Shown here piece by piece: positions 21,431-31,479 of a stretch of DNA of 64,000 nt. Positions within the stretch are counted from its first letter, which is position 1. Each line of letters starts with the position of its first letter. This DNA is from Favolaschia claudopus (lineage: Eukaryota > Basidiomycota > Agaricomycetes > Agaricales > Mycenaceae). The translations under genes were made by a program, and so were the position numbers. The notes beneath the pieces are model-generated. The model was not told the DNA's origin. It saw only the letters and a list, made by a program, of their open reading frames with translations, and made no database searches. The stretch covers positions 496,001 through 560,000 of the forward strand of contig JAWWNJ010000080.1 of assembly GCA_037176885.1 (NCBI GenBank). Direction: 5' to 3'.

Positions 21431-21883
21431 TGGCTGGTGTGTTTATTTCCACCAACGCTGCCTTGAACGAGCATTTCTGACTCTGATTTCCTAAAGCGGC
21501 CAAAACCAGATTTATGATTAGATCACCCAGCATCACGAAACTGGCCATCCAGCGCCGGATTTTCAGTTTGCTTGCTCAATATTTTACATGGATATAGTAC
21601 ACCTCATTACTATTTGTTTGGGTACATAAAAATCCGAAAAGCCTCCTACGCTCTAGCGCGCGAGCAACATCTTTCTCACGAGTGACGTGATCCGATATTA
21701 TTTCCGAGTCAGGCCAGACCCGAATGAGAAGGTATAGTCAGAATCACAGCAAAAATTGACCGAAATCTCAATCTGACAGTTTTTGATCCAAATTACCCCT
21801 TTTGAAGCTTATGTAACAGCGTGGGTGAAGCCTTAAGTCAGTATTCCGACCTCGTGTAAGGATGGGTGCCCCTTGATACGCGT

Positions 21884-22370
21884 TTTTTCCCATCGCCCTT
21901 CAAAATGAGTGAGAAACACAGGTGCCAGGTCTAGGCTCTCTAGTGCCGCTCCACTGTAAGTTCCCCATATGCTCCGCTGTTCGTCACCTCCACGGGTGCA
22001 CCCCTCTCGCGCTTCTTTGCTCTCTCCGCACTTGACAACTGCCTCCGGAGGGCTGGTATAGCTAGGGTGAGTTCACCGGCCACAGTTTCCGCCGTGGAGC
22101 TGCCTTCGCTGCTGCAGAGGCAGGGTACACTCAGGAGCAGATCAAGCTCCTGGGCCGCTGGAAGTCGAACGCGTAGAAGCTCTATGTTGACTGCCCACTC
22201 TCCATGCTACGTAAGTTGTCCACTCCACCTCTGCCTTCTATCGCTCACTTCCATCCTTCGCGGCCCCCCATTGCCCCTGCTACCCCTCCCCGTCTCTTCA
22301 TCCGGATTCCAGCCCGTCCCGCGCCTCTCCACGGTACAACAAGCATGGATGTATTCTCTGGGACAAAAAT
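21884..22370. other. No gene recognised
   Basis: Pro/Ser-rich ORFs on both strands from a CT-rich stretch at about 22,200-22,340; no domain. Confidence 0.3.
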
Positions 22371-22550
22371 CCTGAGACATATATCTGGGAGAATGTCTCC
22401 GGTCCAAGTCTCAGTCAGATCTGAGTCTGAGCTCTGAAACACACAAGTTGGGATATCAACTTGAGACAAAGTGGCAGGCACATCTCAAGCTTGAGACAAG
22501 TCTCAGGCACAATCTGAGACACCCAAGCCTCAGACATGATGCGAGCACCT
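22370..22550. repeat. Word island (GAGAC / TCTCAG)
   Basis: Variants of CTGAGAC, GTCTCAG and TTGAGACA occur about twelve times in both orientations. It lies just downstream of the MLKL-like gene. Confidence 0.5.
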
Positions 22551-22629
22551 TTCTACTGTATTCCCCGTCCAACTCCTCATCAGTGTTATCATGATGTATG
22601 CCAGTCCCGCCGTCCGCTAAAGACGACCA

Positions 22630-23680
22630 CTAGCTGAACTTTATAATGGGCCCGTTCCCTGTGCCGCCCATGCCACCAACCATACCCGATCCCCCTGATC
22701 CTCCATGCCCACCTAGTCTGCGTGTGAGATGATTGAAGCTTTGAGCTACAATATACGTCCGCACCCGAAATGTTGCCCAAGCGAGCCGGAATCCCGTGGC
22801 GAAAACTGAGACGAGGACCTCCACCAACTCCACCCTTGCCCCCGACTTCATGGCCTGCACCTCCTGAGCCTCCATGCCCACCAGTTATCTGGGCCCCTAA
22901 CCAGATCAGCAGTGCATGGGGAGTCGAATGCTGCATCCTCACCGAAGGTTGACAGTTTAGATTGCTTTTCAACAATAAGAATCCAATGGCAAGAGTGAGA
23001 CCGAAAATACGCTCACTTCAATGTCCTTTAGCTTTTTCATAATCTGGTCGACCCCCATAAGCTATCATGTTCGTTAGTAGCGAGAACTTGAAGGCGCAAC
23101 CAAGACTTGATCTTCCTCTTACAGTGTTTTCCGTAATCATAGCCAAAAGATTGTTGTTATGCTTTTTGATCATGGCAGCGTTGTCCCTGCTATTGAAAAA
23201 TTGTCCCAACCACTGTTCTTTGTGAGCTCCTCCTAGATCCTCCTGCATTCTGAGTAACTCTCTGCTTGTGTAAGTAACGTCCCATACAAAATAGCTATTG
23301 ACATACCCTCTCAGTCGTTCACCAATAATTTCCTGGTTATCTGACTTCTGAATCACCTCTGTGAGATATTCGACGCGCGATGATAATTGGACAAGATTTT
23401 CCATGTTATCAGCAGTTTGCTGGCAGATAAGTAAGATCAGAACTGTAGCCAATTGTTAGCTACATGCACACCTGGACTTGCTCAGTAAGGGCTAGAACAG
23501 GCTCGATGACGCTATTCAACATCCCCAATACCGGGATGTGACTGTTCCCAGAGCGCGTAGAGCCGCGGTTAGGACATTTGTTTCGGTTTGCGCTTTTTTC
23601 TTTCGCCCTTGATCCGGTGTTGAGTCTCGGGGCTTGCTGCGAGTAAGTTTTTTCAGGCCAAAACAGGAGAGAAAGACCAT
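22630..23680 (-). pseudogene. MLKL/HeLo-like helical domain plus two Gly-rich repeats, copy A (7-bp frameshift)
   Basis: Same exon series as the copy-B gene at 59,656-60,713, which is described fully there. Copy A lacks 7 bp (AGACACG on the plus strand, near 23,550) in the first exon, so the frame after AALRALGTV leaves the helical domain and stops soon after. All splice sites are kept, though the first intron carries an 11-bp microinversion relative to copy B. The Gly-rich end at 22,630-22,720 is unchanged. Confidence 0.55.
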
Positions 23681-24654
23681 AGAGCTGAGGCAAGACGAGG
23701 ACCTGAAGCAGTGGGGCACGAGAATGCCAACACGATGCCAACACGAGACCAACACGAGACTGTGCTGTCGGCCGAACGCTTGCCGAAAGCCCATTTCACC
23801 CAGATGGTGAGCAATTGCTAAGCAACACCCTATCTTCCGCGTAGCAATATGTTTGGACTGCGATACTCTCGAGTTCCAAAACACGTTCATTAGCGTTCTG
23901 GCAAACACCGGATATGTTCCCGCGCTGAGGAAACTCACTCTCGCCGCATGTTCAGTCCCTCAACCTTCGTAGTATACCATCGTGGCGACGACGCTGTGCA
24001 ACCGAGCAGATACGCTTGACTTTTTCTCTCTTCAGTGGCCACCTGCTCAAGGGCTTCTGTCGATCTCCTTGCACTCAGAACAAATCGAACGTCGTCCTGC
24101 GCATTTGAAGGAAGCAGCCGAACGATAGCCAGCCGCATCAGATCCAAGGAAGAATTTGAGCGTCGATACGCTGGCATCCAAGGCAGATGACTTGCCCGAT
24201 CGCCGTTGACGCCTTCCGGACGCTGTTGCAGAAGCACAATCTTACCTCAGCCTATTCCCACCTCATCCGCAATCTTCGCAATGGCTTTCCTCTCGGGCGC
24301 TTTCCCCCTCATCTCCACTATCATCATTCCTGCTCCAGAAGCCTCGATCGATTCCTGAGGCAAGCAATATTCGTTAGGGGCGGCGACCAGCCAAAAGCTG
24401 TCAACCCGATATGGAAGGGGGGTAGAGAGCACGTGCAGTTGATAGTGTGTCCGATAAATTATAATAAGATCGGACAGCTGAAAAATAACATTTCGAGGGC
24501 TTTATTTCGCCGGAAATAGCCTCAGATTGCCCAGGGTTTATGGCAACAAGACCTGACCAGCCCCCATATAAGGCAAGTGGCCGCTGTTGGCCGTTGTGTC
24601 GAACAGATGGGAGGTGTTGGTCGAAGCGAGTGTTGGGACCCCAGAGACGGTGGT
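23681..24654. other. No gene assigned upstream of the MLKL-like gene
   Basis: A minus-strand ORF at 23,935-24,237 and a plus-strand ORF at 24,187-24,519 have no recognisable domains. Promoter sequence of the MLKL-like gene should lie directly right of 23,680, but no element can be called. Confidence 0.3.
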
Positions 24655-25175
24655 GGCTTTGTTTGTCTTGCCTCACTTGATTTTCTCTTGCCTATTTTGG
24701 CCTTCACAAGTCAATTCGGTAAGGGGAACGAGAAGTATCGTTTCAATGATCGCGACGCACACACGCTGCTCTTACCACCCAGGAATGTCTTGCATTAACA
24801 CAGTAGGTAAGGTACAGACTGTCGTAGAAAGAAAGAACAAAGTACAATCTGTATATGACCGCGTAGACGGAATGAGAAAGTATGCATCTGGTAGGACCAG
24901 TACCAGACCAGCGATTAAAGTAAGGAGGGAAGGGGAGCGAGGGGTGAGGAGCACTGTATCAGGATCAGGAATTAGGTAGGAGAGGGAGGCCGAGATATTG
25001 AAAACTAATAAACGTAATAAAAGAAACACAGAAGGCAGTCAAGATATAACGAAACACAGAAAACAATGAAAAGAGTGAAGGGCTCACTGAGTACGGTAGG
25101 GAGAGACCGAGGGAGTCCTGTAATATGAGGATATAATTTAGCCTTAAGCGGTTTGAGCTGGAGCTTGCACTACCT
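24655..25175. other. No gene recognised
   Basis: Unique sequence right of copy A; short ORFs without domains. Confidence 0.35.
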
Positions 25176-26580
25176 TCATTCCGCCACACTGATTGCCATG
25201 CTCTTCACACCGTCAGAGTCCTCCCCTTCCACATTTGTTTTAAAATCGAAATCACGCTGGAGTTCAAAGAACTCGCAGAACTTGTTACAAACGTGGTCGT
25301 TCTGGAAACTCTCGAAACCCTTCCCAATGTTCCCGTCTGCAAAAAGCTGGCGGCTGTCGAGGGAACTGGAGGAAGCATCAATTTCTGCGGTGCTGCAAAA
25401 GTATGCAAGCTCACGGAGAGGACATGATCTGGGGATCGGTTAACAGACTCTGGCCACCTAAGCCAAGCCAATAAATTTCATTGTGATGTATATGTCTCGA
25501 AAGACAGTCAGACACAAACAGAGTACCGTGCGTCTTTATGAGTTGATAGTGCTGGCAGAATGCCAGAAACTCTGCCCGATGACGATCCTCGGGGTTCTTG
25601 AGATCCAAAACTGCTGCAGACGCATTGTTGATGTACTTGCGGAAAGCCCCTTCTTTGCTTTGGTCAATCACCTCCTCGAGTAAATACAGCGTAGGAACAG
25701 TAGAAGCCCCTGTAGATGAGGCTAGAGCACCATGCACAAATCTCATCCAGGGGAGGGTGAAAGGCAACTCTTTGTTATTCTCACGGAGAAAGCGACGAGT
25801 GAAACCATAGACCGCCGAATGGAGTACGTGTGCCCAGAGGAGGCAGCGGAGCTCCATAGTCAGTGTCTTGCCCTTCAAAAACACACACTCAGACTGAGAA
25901 CACACCGTTAAAATGATAAATCATGCTCATACCTGGCGCTGAAAGTCGTGCGGCACATGCTGCACCAAACTCATACCACCGACTTTCGCAGTGGACTTGT
26001 AATAGCTCTGCTTGGCACACACAGCATGACCCGACTCAGGGGCGAGACGGAATATTCCAGGTGATACAGACCCAAAAGACGCTATCTTGAAAGCACCAAT
26101 CATCTGGCGCCTCGAATCGGTGTGAAGGATGAGAGTGGCAGCTTGGGATGATGCGCATAGATTCTGTCAATCACCCGAGTCCAGATCGCGCAGTTCATCG
26201 AGGCTGGACATCAGCCTCATGGGATGTACGACAACGACCATCGAAACTTGACCCACTACACGATGTGAGTAATTGAATAGCTCAACACTACCGACTCACA
26301 AAATGCTCCTAGCTCAGATTTCGAGCTATAGGTCTGTCGCTTCACCAATCTCATCATGTCCTCTCTTGAAACCTCCGGTGAACCAGGTGATTCAGGCAAA
26401 GGGCGTTTAGTGCTCGGGCGCGGCGGCGTAATGGGTCGTTTTGACTGTATCATTGACGAGGATGAGGATGAGGCACCCAATAGCACTGGGAACCTGTAGA
26501 AATTGGTGACTTCGACACCTCTAAGTTCACTCCGACAGAGCAAGCACAGGTTGTGATTCTCGAAAGAGTAAGTAATAGTT
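25176..26580 (-). CDS. Alpha-type protein kinase (MHCK/EF2K family), probably decaying
   Basis: Atypical Ser/Thr kinase. Right to left: a Cys pair (NHNLCLLCRSEL), a Ser/Pro-rich linker, an intron GTGAGT..GTGTAG, then the N-lobe (MIGAFKIASFGSV; CAKQSYYKSTAKVGGMSL), an intron (GTATGAGC..TCTCAG near 25,890-25,930), TLYLLEEVI, FRKYINNASA, AEFLAFCQHYQLIKTHGTLF, the activation block GGQSLLTDPQIM, and the zinc-binding end HVCNKFCEFFELQ with stop at 25,176-25,178. The order and spacing fit the family. Doubts: an in-frame TGA after DLDSGD near 26,170 and a one-base shift after QIMSSP suggest decay unless unusual introns remove them. The 5' end is not defined. It lies outside the duplicated segment and is one of the few host-type genes in the window. 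Confidence 0.7.
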
Positions 26581-26764
26581 AGAGGTAAAAGTAGAAGTGG
26601 CGTGAAATAGAAGAGCTACTTACGCCTTTTATATGAGTCCGTGTGATTAGCTAAGAGAGCGGTATTAACGGAGTCCAAATAAGTAACTACGACGCGTCAA
26701 CTACGCGTCCGCGCCCTCAACACTCTCCCCTAGTCTGGAATTTACCGCGTGGCAGGTCATAGGA

Positions 26765-27160
26765 GGGTCGCCTTATTATATAATCATCGTGTTTGGCAAG
26801 TTGTTCCCACGACAGTTCCTGCCTCTTTCAACTGCGTGGTCGCTCATTTTCCCATAGTATGAACGGTAAGATGCATCAATAACGATTTATCTACACTCCC
26901 CGGAGGTCAGAATATCTTATTTTCCATTTTGCAGTCCAAAGGCGAGTATGGTTTCTCTTCGCCGCTTTTGGCCGGCGGCGAACACCTCAAATTGAACTCA
27001 TCCAAATCTCATCCGTTTCTCGAGCTTTTTTCTGGCTTCAAGTGCCGTCAATGCGTTTTAGATCATTTGAAAGCCTTTTGCGAGAATAAGGCGCGTAAAT
27101 ACGCGTTCTAGATGCCAGGATGGAACGTGAGAAATTTATGATTATATAATAAGGGGACCC
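26765..27160. mobile_element. Inverted-repeat element, about 396 bp
   Basis: Ends GGGTCGCCTTATTATATAAT and the complement of GGGTCCCCTTATTATATAAT pair over about 23 bp. No clear target duplication and no transposase ORF; a non-autonomous element is the simplest reading. Confidence 0.55.
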
Positions 27161-28684
27161 GCCAATCACTAACCCCTTGGAAGTGACAGACTATTATAAT
27201 ACACCGCAGGTACGAGGAGTTTTGTATTCTAATGTCTGTTTATAAGAGACTAACTCTCCCCCATGAGTTGGGCAAATCCAACTCGATTCTTCGTCCAAGA
27301 AGTGCGCAGCAGAGGCGCGGACAAGCGGGTGTTGGTACAGCGACAGCCAATTATGTCGCGCAGCGAATTGAAGACCAGCGGGAGCAGCAGCAAGCAGTAT
27401 TGTATACGCGGGAGTGAACCATCGACACCTCAAACCCAGTGAGAATCCCGTCTGGGCCGATATGGGCAAATATGCTCAATTCTGGTCCATCTGTTCATAT
27501 CTGCGGTTGCACATATGAGAATTCTATCTTTATCGCAATAAACTCACAATTGAGGAGAAAATTCCTCCGAGTCCCAAATTCCAATGCATATGCATCGTTT
27601 TTTTGTTGACGCGACTTTGTCTGACGCCGCCACATCAGCGTGTGAAAGGCGGGAGAACGGCGAGCGGAGTCTGAAATGCATCTTGAATCCGTACCACCAC
27701 CATCTTCCCTCTGCTTTTGCCTTCCACCGTTCCCCATCTCCTCCGCTGCTCTCTCGACTACATCTTCTACCTCCCTCACCTTCTCTCCTCCTCTTCTCTA
27801 GACCTGCTGCCACTCGCCGAGTCGCCATCCCACCAAAGAAACCGATAATATCGAGCGACGCTGCTGTCAACGACGGCGACAACATTCTTCTTCGCTGCGA
27901 TAGTGTTCGAGGGAGGAATTCGTGGTGACTTTGAATGGGTGGTCTGCGTACCGCTATCAACGGCGTGGGGTCCTACAGGCAGCGGTCTTTCCTCTGAGGT
28001 GTGTGCCTTCACACCTGAAAAGCTTACTTCCCTTCGTCATACGCTCCCCGATGCTCCCTCGTCCTCCGACCCGTCCTCTTTAACCCTGTCATACATATGA
28101 AGATCTTCACTGTTAAGCATTATCAAGATATCGCCGCCTCTTCCTATTTCGCTCCGCACCCCGCCTCATTCTCGAAAGTCACGACACGACCGTCACCTAC
28201 AATCGTTTACATTGGCGCGCGTACAGCTGTAACGAGGTCGTGCACCGCCAGAACCCTACTGAATCTTGCCAGCCGCACTGCATTCGGGATTGGTCCAATT
28301 GCTACCTCTACCCTCCTACAGGTCGGTCTCACCAAGCGCTCGCACACTCAGCCTGAAGAAGTGTTGTCCTCCGATCTCGTGATATGAGTGTATATTCCGC
28401 GCTGCAAGTGCATCAAGCATGTCTCGGCGTCGTCGCGATATCTAATCTAGCGTCCTTCTCTAGGCGCAATCGGTGTGTAAAGGTATTCCTCCGTTTCCTC
28501 GGCGCGCGCCACACTGATCTATGTTCTCCAGGCTCCTCAGCCTGGAATCCGCAAAGGGAGCGACGTCGGCGAAACACCAGTAAGTCTATGTCGTCTTCGC
28601 TGCCCCAAACCGCGCTGAAGTTGTCCCAGCAGATCTCGATCATTGCAATACTTCGCTCAAGGTGGTTAAGAGGAAGACCAAACC
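27161..28684. other. No gene recognised
   Basis: Several 80-140 residue ORFs on both strands around 27,500-28,700, Arg/Ser/Pro-rich and mutually overlapping. None shows a domain or supported splicing. A real short gene could be hidden here. Confidence 0.3.
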
Positions 28685-29330
28685 CACGCCGCGAACTGTC
28701 ACGCATCTGTGACACAGTGTGACATGCCGCCAACGTTTTTCCCTTGCTCCTTGCTTGCTCCCTGCCTTTTTTTTGCCTCCATTTTCCCGCTGCTCCGACT
28801 CAACTCACAGTCAAATTGCCGTTTTTCACCGAAATTTGCGGCGCCCCACTTCGTGGACCTGCCGCTCGGTGAAAACGGCAATTTTCCTGTGAGTTTCGCT
28901 GGAGCAGCTCCAAAATTCCGAGTCTCTGATGGGTTTTCTTACCTCCTTTGTATGATTTGTGAATGATATTTTTTTTGTGTGATTTGACCATTGGGTTTGG
29001 GTTGCGGGCGCCGGCCCGGACGGCTGGGGTTTTCCACCCCAGACCCCGACCGCTGCGCGCGGCTTTCCGCTCGCCGCGGAGGCCCACCGCGTGGTGCTTT
29101 CCGCTCGCCGCGGGGGCCCACTGCGTGGTATGTGCTCTGAGTTCTCAGAAACACAAGAAAAAAATATTGCGCGGGGTGAGACTTGAACTCACGACGTCGA
29201 GCAAAACATGAAAGTCAAGGCGACATATTTTCCAACCACTAGAACACACGAGCTTGAGGGTACTGTCTCATTTCGGAATAGGTCGACCCCAGCGTGACGT
29301 GGCAAGTGATCGTCACAAGTTCGCGGCGTG
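28685..29330 (-). repeat. tRNA-like / GC-rich / hairpin repeat (family 1), copy 2
   Basis: Inverted relative to 14,669-15,337 and with the same CACGCCGCGAACTGT ends. Read on the minus strand: a tRNA-like head (29,260-29,165) with A-box GTTCTAGTGGTTGG and B-box GAGTTCAAGTCTC and a perfect T-arm; the GC-rich body (29,140-28,990); then a hairpin (28,925-28,785). The hairpin loop (GGCAG-TCCACG-AGTGG) matches copy 1, but the stem sequence is mostly different while still self-complementary. Parts of the GC-rich body are duplicated here. Confidence 0.65.
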
Positions 29331-29828
29331 AGTTCAAATTTCGGTTAAGAGTCGCCGGCGGCACCACGAAACTAGGTATCCCTTTTCAAAATTGCGCTTT
29401 GACTTATATCGTTTGATTTTCTATTAGGAACGCGGGAACGAGCAGGCGTGGTAAGCTTGGACATCGTTCTTGTTGCACGCGTTGACACGACTTCGCAGTT
29501 CGAAAGAATGTGGAGTCAGCAGGGAGTGGGCGACGTCGGAGGCGGCGCGAGTACTTGGTATCTTTTATTTAGTTTGATATTCGTGTACTAGGTAGTGGAA
29601 TTTGAATTTATATACAATTTATTCGATTATACCCAGTGGAATTGAAAGGAACAGAGCTGACCAGAGCCGAGCATAGCTACGCATGTGAGCGCAGGGCAGC
29701 CCAGAAAAAAAAGATTTTCTGCTCTGGTGTGTTGATGGATGGGCTGAGATGCTCAGATCTGGGTTCCGAAATTGCACAGATTGCAGCGTATCTGGGCAGA
29801 CCAGCCCAGAAGGGATTCTCACTGGGCC
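29331..29828. other. No gene recognised
   Basis: Nothing supportable between the family-1 repeat and the RG/His-rich gene. Confidence 0.35.
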
Positions 29829-31121
29829 TCAAACCTCGGCGTGGTATGCGGAGTAGTCGTAGGGAGTGGGATAATAGCCACCAATGTGAAGTCCTCCCAT
29901 GGGCGCTTCCAGTGTCGTGTGGAGTTGGCTGAGCACGTCCGACTGACCTTCGAGGAACGGAGTCGAAGTAGCGGCGACGGCCGACGACGAATGCGGGAAC
30001 AGGGCCGTCGCGGGTGCGGGTGCTGCTGCGTGTCCTGCCAAATAATTGGGATACGAGGAAGTAGCGAGATTATTGCCGCTGGAGGGGCTCATTGTGGACG
30101 CTGTTGACGGAGTCGAGAATGACAATGCTCCACTGAGCGACGAGCTTCCCTGCGACGGTGGTGCGAACGACGAGTGATGGTGGTGATTATGAAATGATGA
30201 TGGTGACTAAACGCTATCCCCCCAACACCTGGCCCCCACGTGACCCGCGGATCAGCCTTCCGAGATGGGTTCCACGCTGTCAGAGACTTCCGCCGCCATC
30301 GACAAGTCCATTCAGAAGAGCTCAACATTGGCTCAACTGCGTTAACACGCTATCCCGCCTGTTCCATTGTTCAGAAATTAGGAGGAGGAGGAGTGGATAG
30401 GATGGGGTTAGTAACTCCTGTGTACCTCTGAAAGTAACGGTGTTAGGCGCGTCCAATCACACCTGTGCCGCGGTTGGTGCTGTCACACATCATCGCCAAC
30501 GGCGGCGAAGGAGACAACAGTGAGCTCAATCTGAGTCTCTATATAAGTGTATAAAAAGTACAGATAACTTGGTGAACGGGGCAATATAGCTAGAATTATG
30601 AACCTGAGTGAATAAATTCATGTAAAAGATTCCTAAGGGACAATGTGGTGCGCAATACCATCGGGGGCATGTAACCCTCAGAGAAATAACTCACAAATGG
30701 GCTCAAGAGCGTTGGCGGCGCCTCTGAGTGGACTTGTCGATGGCGGCGGAAGTCTCTGACAGCGTGGAACCCTCTCGGAAGGCTGATCCGCGGGTCACGT
30801 GGGGGGCCAGGTGTTGGGGGGATAGCGTTTAGTGTATGATGGTGCGTGCATACTCGCGTCTAATCCGTTGTATCGATTGGGCTGCTGCTGCGGTGCAAAC
30901 TGCTGTCGGGGCTGCGAACGCGGTGCTGTCGGCGGCGCGTGTGCCCGGCCATGGCCGCGGAAACCTCCCCTTGGTGATCCAAAACCTCGACCGCGCAACT
31001 CACGCGTCGGCAATCCAACTCCGGCACCATTTCCCGCACGGTTTGGCGAATACACCTTTTCTTCTGGACATTTGACAGCAACCGTCAACGGGGCCGCATT
31101 CGATTTAGACCCTGGGGTCAT
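29829..31121 (-). pseudogene. RG/His/Ser-rich protein, exon split by a Mutator-like element
   Basis: The exon is in two parts (31,121-30,845 and 30,205-29,829). Removing the element and one copy of its 9-bp target duplication joins them in frame: 654 nt, 217 codons and a stop. The N-terminal part has an RG-rich stretch (TRELRGRGFGSPRGGFRGHG), then Gln/Pro runs; across the junction are a His run (HNHHHH) and a Ser/Thr/Ala-rich tail ending YYPTPYDYSAYHAEV. An intron acceptor (TTCCAG) just upstream suggests more exons to the right. RGG regions bind RNA or protein in other families, but no folded domain identifies this protein. With the insertion the frame is interrupted. Confidence 0.6.
30206..30835. 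mobile_element. Mutator-like non-autonomous element, 630 bp, copy 1
   Basis: Starts ACTAAACGCTATCCCCCC and ends with the complement. Arms of over 100 bp include CCACGCTGTCAGAGACTTCC. Flanked by a 9-bp duplication ATGATGGTG (30,197-30,205; 30,836-30,844). No ORF. A second copy lies in opposite orientation at 44,312-44,947. Confidence 0.85.
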
Positions 31122-31249
31122 TGCTACTGGAAGATTGGATAATTTTAATCCTTCCTCCTGCGCTCGGCACCTATACTGCCCACAAAACCCCAGTAATAAG
31201 TGGGGTAATACATATGTAGCTCATCTACAACACTAATTAGTGGCCGAAA

Positions 31250-31390
31250 CCGTAGCGCAGGGCTCCTGTCGATATCTTTCGGAGATCTTTTCAATAACTT
31301 TCAGCAAATATATATGTTGAGGAGAAGTACAGCTCAGCTCAATAACTCTGCATATCTTTCATTAACTTTCAATAACTTTGGCACTTGTAG
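31250..31390. repeat. Word island (AATAACTTTC / ATATCTTTC)
   Basis: CAATAACTTTCAG, GATATCTTTC and CATTAACTTTC words repeated in a 140-bp stretch, just upstream of the RG/His-rich exon. Confidence 0.45.
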
Positions 31391-31479
31391 ATGTTCTGCA
31401 GGCATCTACTGCCCAAAAAGGAAATGTATTTCTAAAATACCGGTAAAATAGTCGTAAAATACATGGAAAATCAGCGAAA

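Larger units (their letters stand above)
18738..21712 (+). mobile_element. Tc1-type transposon with a nested foldback
   Basis: Inverted ends CTGACTCGGAAATAATATCG... match over 26 bp (18,738-18,763 and 21,687-21,712). No TA lies directly outside the ends, so the exact target duplication is unclear. Removing the nested element at 18,860-20,239 leaves about 1.6 kb, the normal size of a Tc1 element. It encodes the transposase at 20,430-21,430. Confidence 0.7.
17017..21875. mobile_element. 4.86-kb composite DNA element with 8-bp target duplication
   Basis: Terminal repeats CAAGGGGCACCCA and TGGGTGCCCCTTG are flanked by a perfect 8-bp duplication ATACGCGT (17,009-17,016 and 21,876-21,883). An 8-bp duplication is typical of hAT and some other DNA transposons. 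Nested inside are a Mutator-like foldback (18,177-18,690) and a Tc1 element (18,738-21,712). Without them only about 1.4 kb remain, holding an unrecognised minus-strand coding relic, so the outer element is non-autonomous. No hAT transposase motif is seen. Confidence 0.8.
12610..24654. repeat. 12-kb segmental duplication, copy A
   Basis: 12,045 bp repeated in direct orientation at 49,622-61,687 (12,066 bp). By eye I find about 17 substitutions, mostly transitions, and indels of 9 (C-run), 4, 1 and 7 bp, plus one 11-bp microinversion. The left boundary lies inside a Gypsy LTR and is joined to the CACTA transposase; the right boundary is after CAGAGACGGTGGT. No target duplication or terminal repeat is visible at the edges. 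Confidence 0.97.

Noticed and set aside
18738..21712. Tc1 transposase as a functional gene
   Set aside because: The helix-turn-helix and catalytic parts are in different frames in both copies, with no plausible intron at the shift.
22770..22952. Pro-rich plus-strand ORF at the end of the MLKL-like gene
   Set aside because: It is the reverse reading of the Gly-rich repeats (GGN/CCN codons).
12610..24654. The 12-kb unit as a single giant transposon
   Set aside because: No inverted or direct terminal repeats at its borders, no target duplication, and one border lies within an LTR that continues in the other copy.
29165..29260. Possible tRNA gene on the minus strand
   Set aside because: A- and B-boxes and a perfect T-arm are present, but the acceptor stem pairs at only about five of seven positions and no anticodon stem forms; its place in a repeated element makes it a SINE head.
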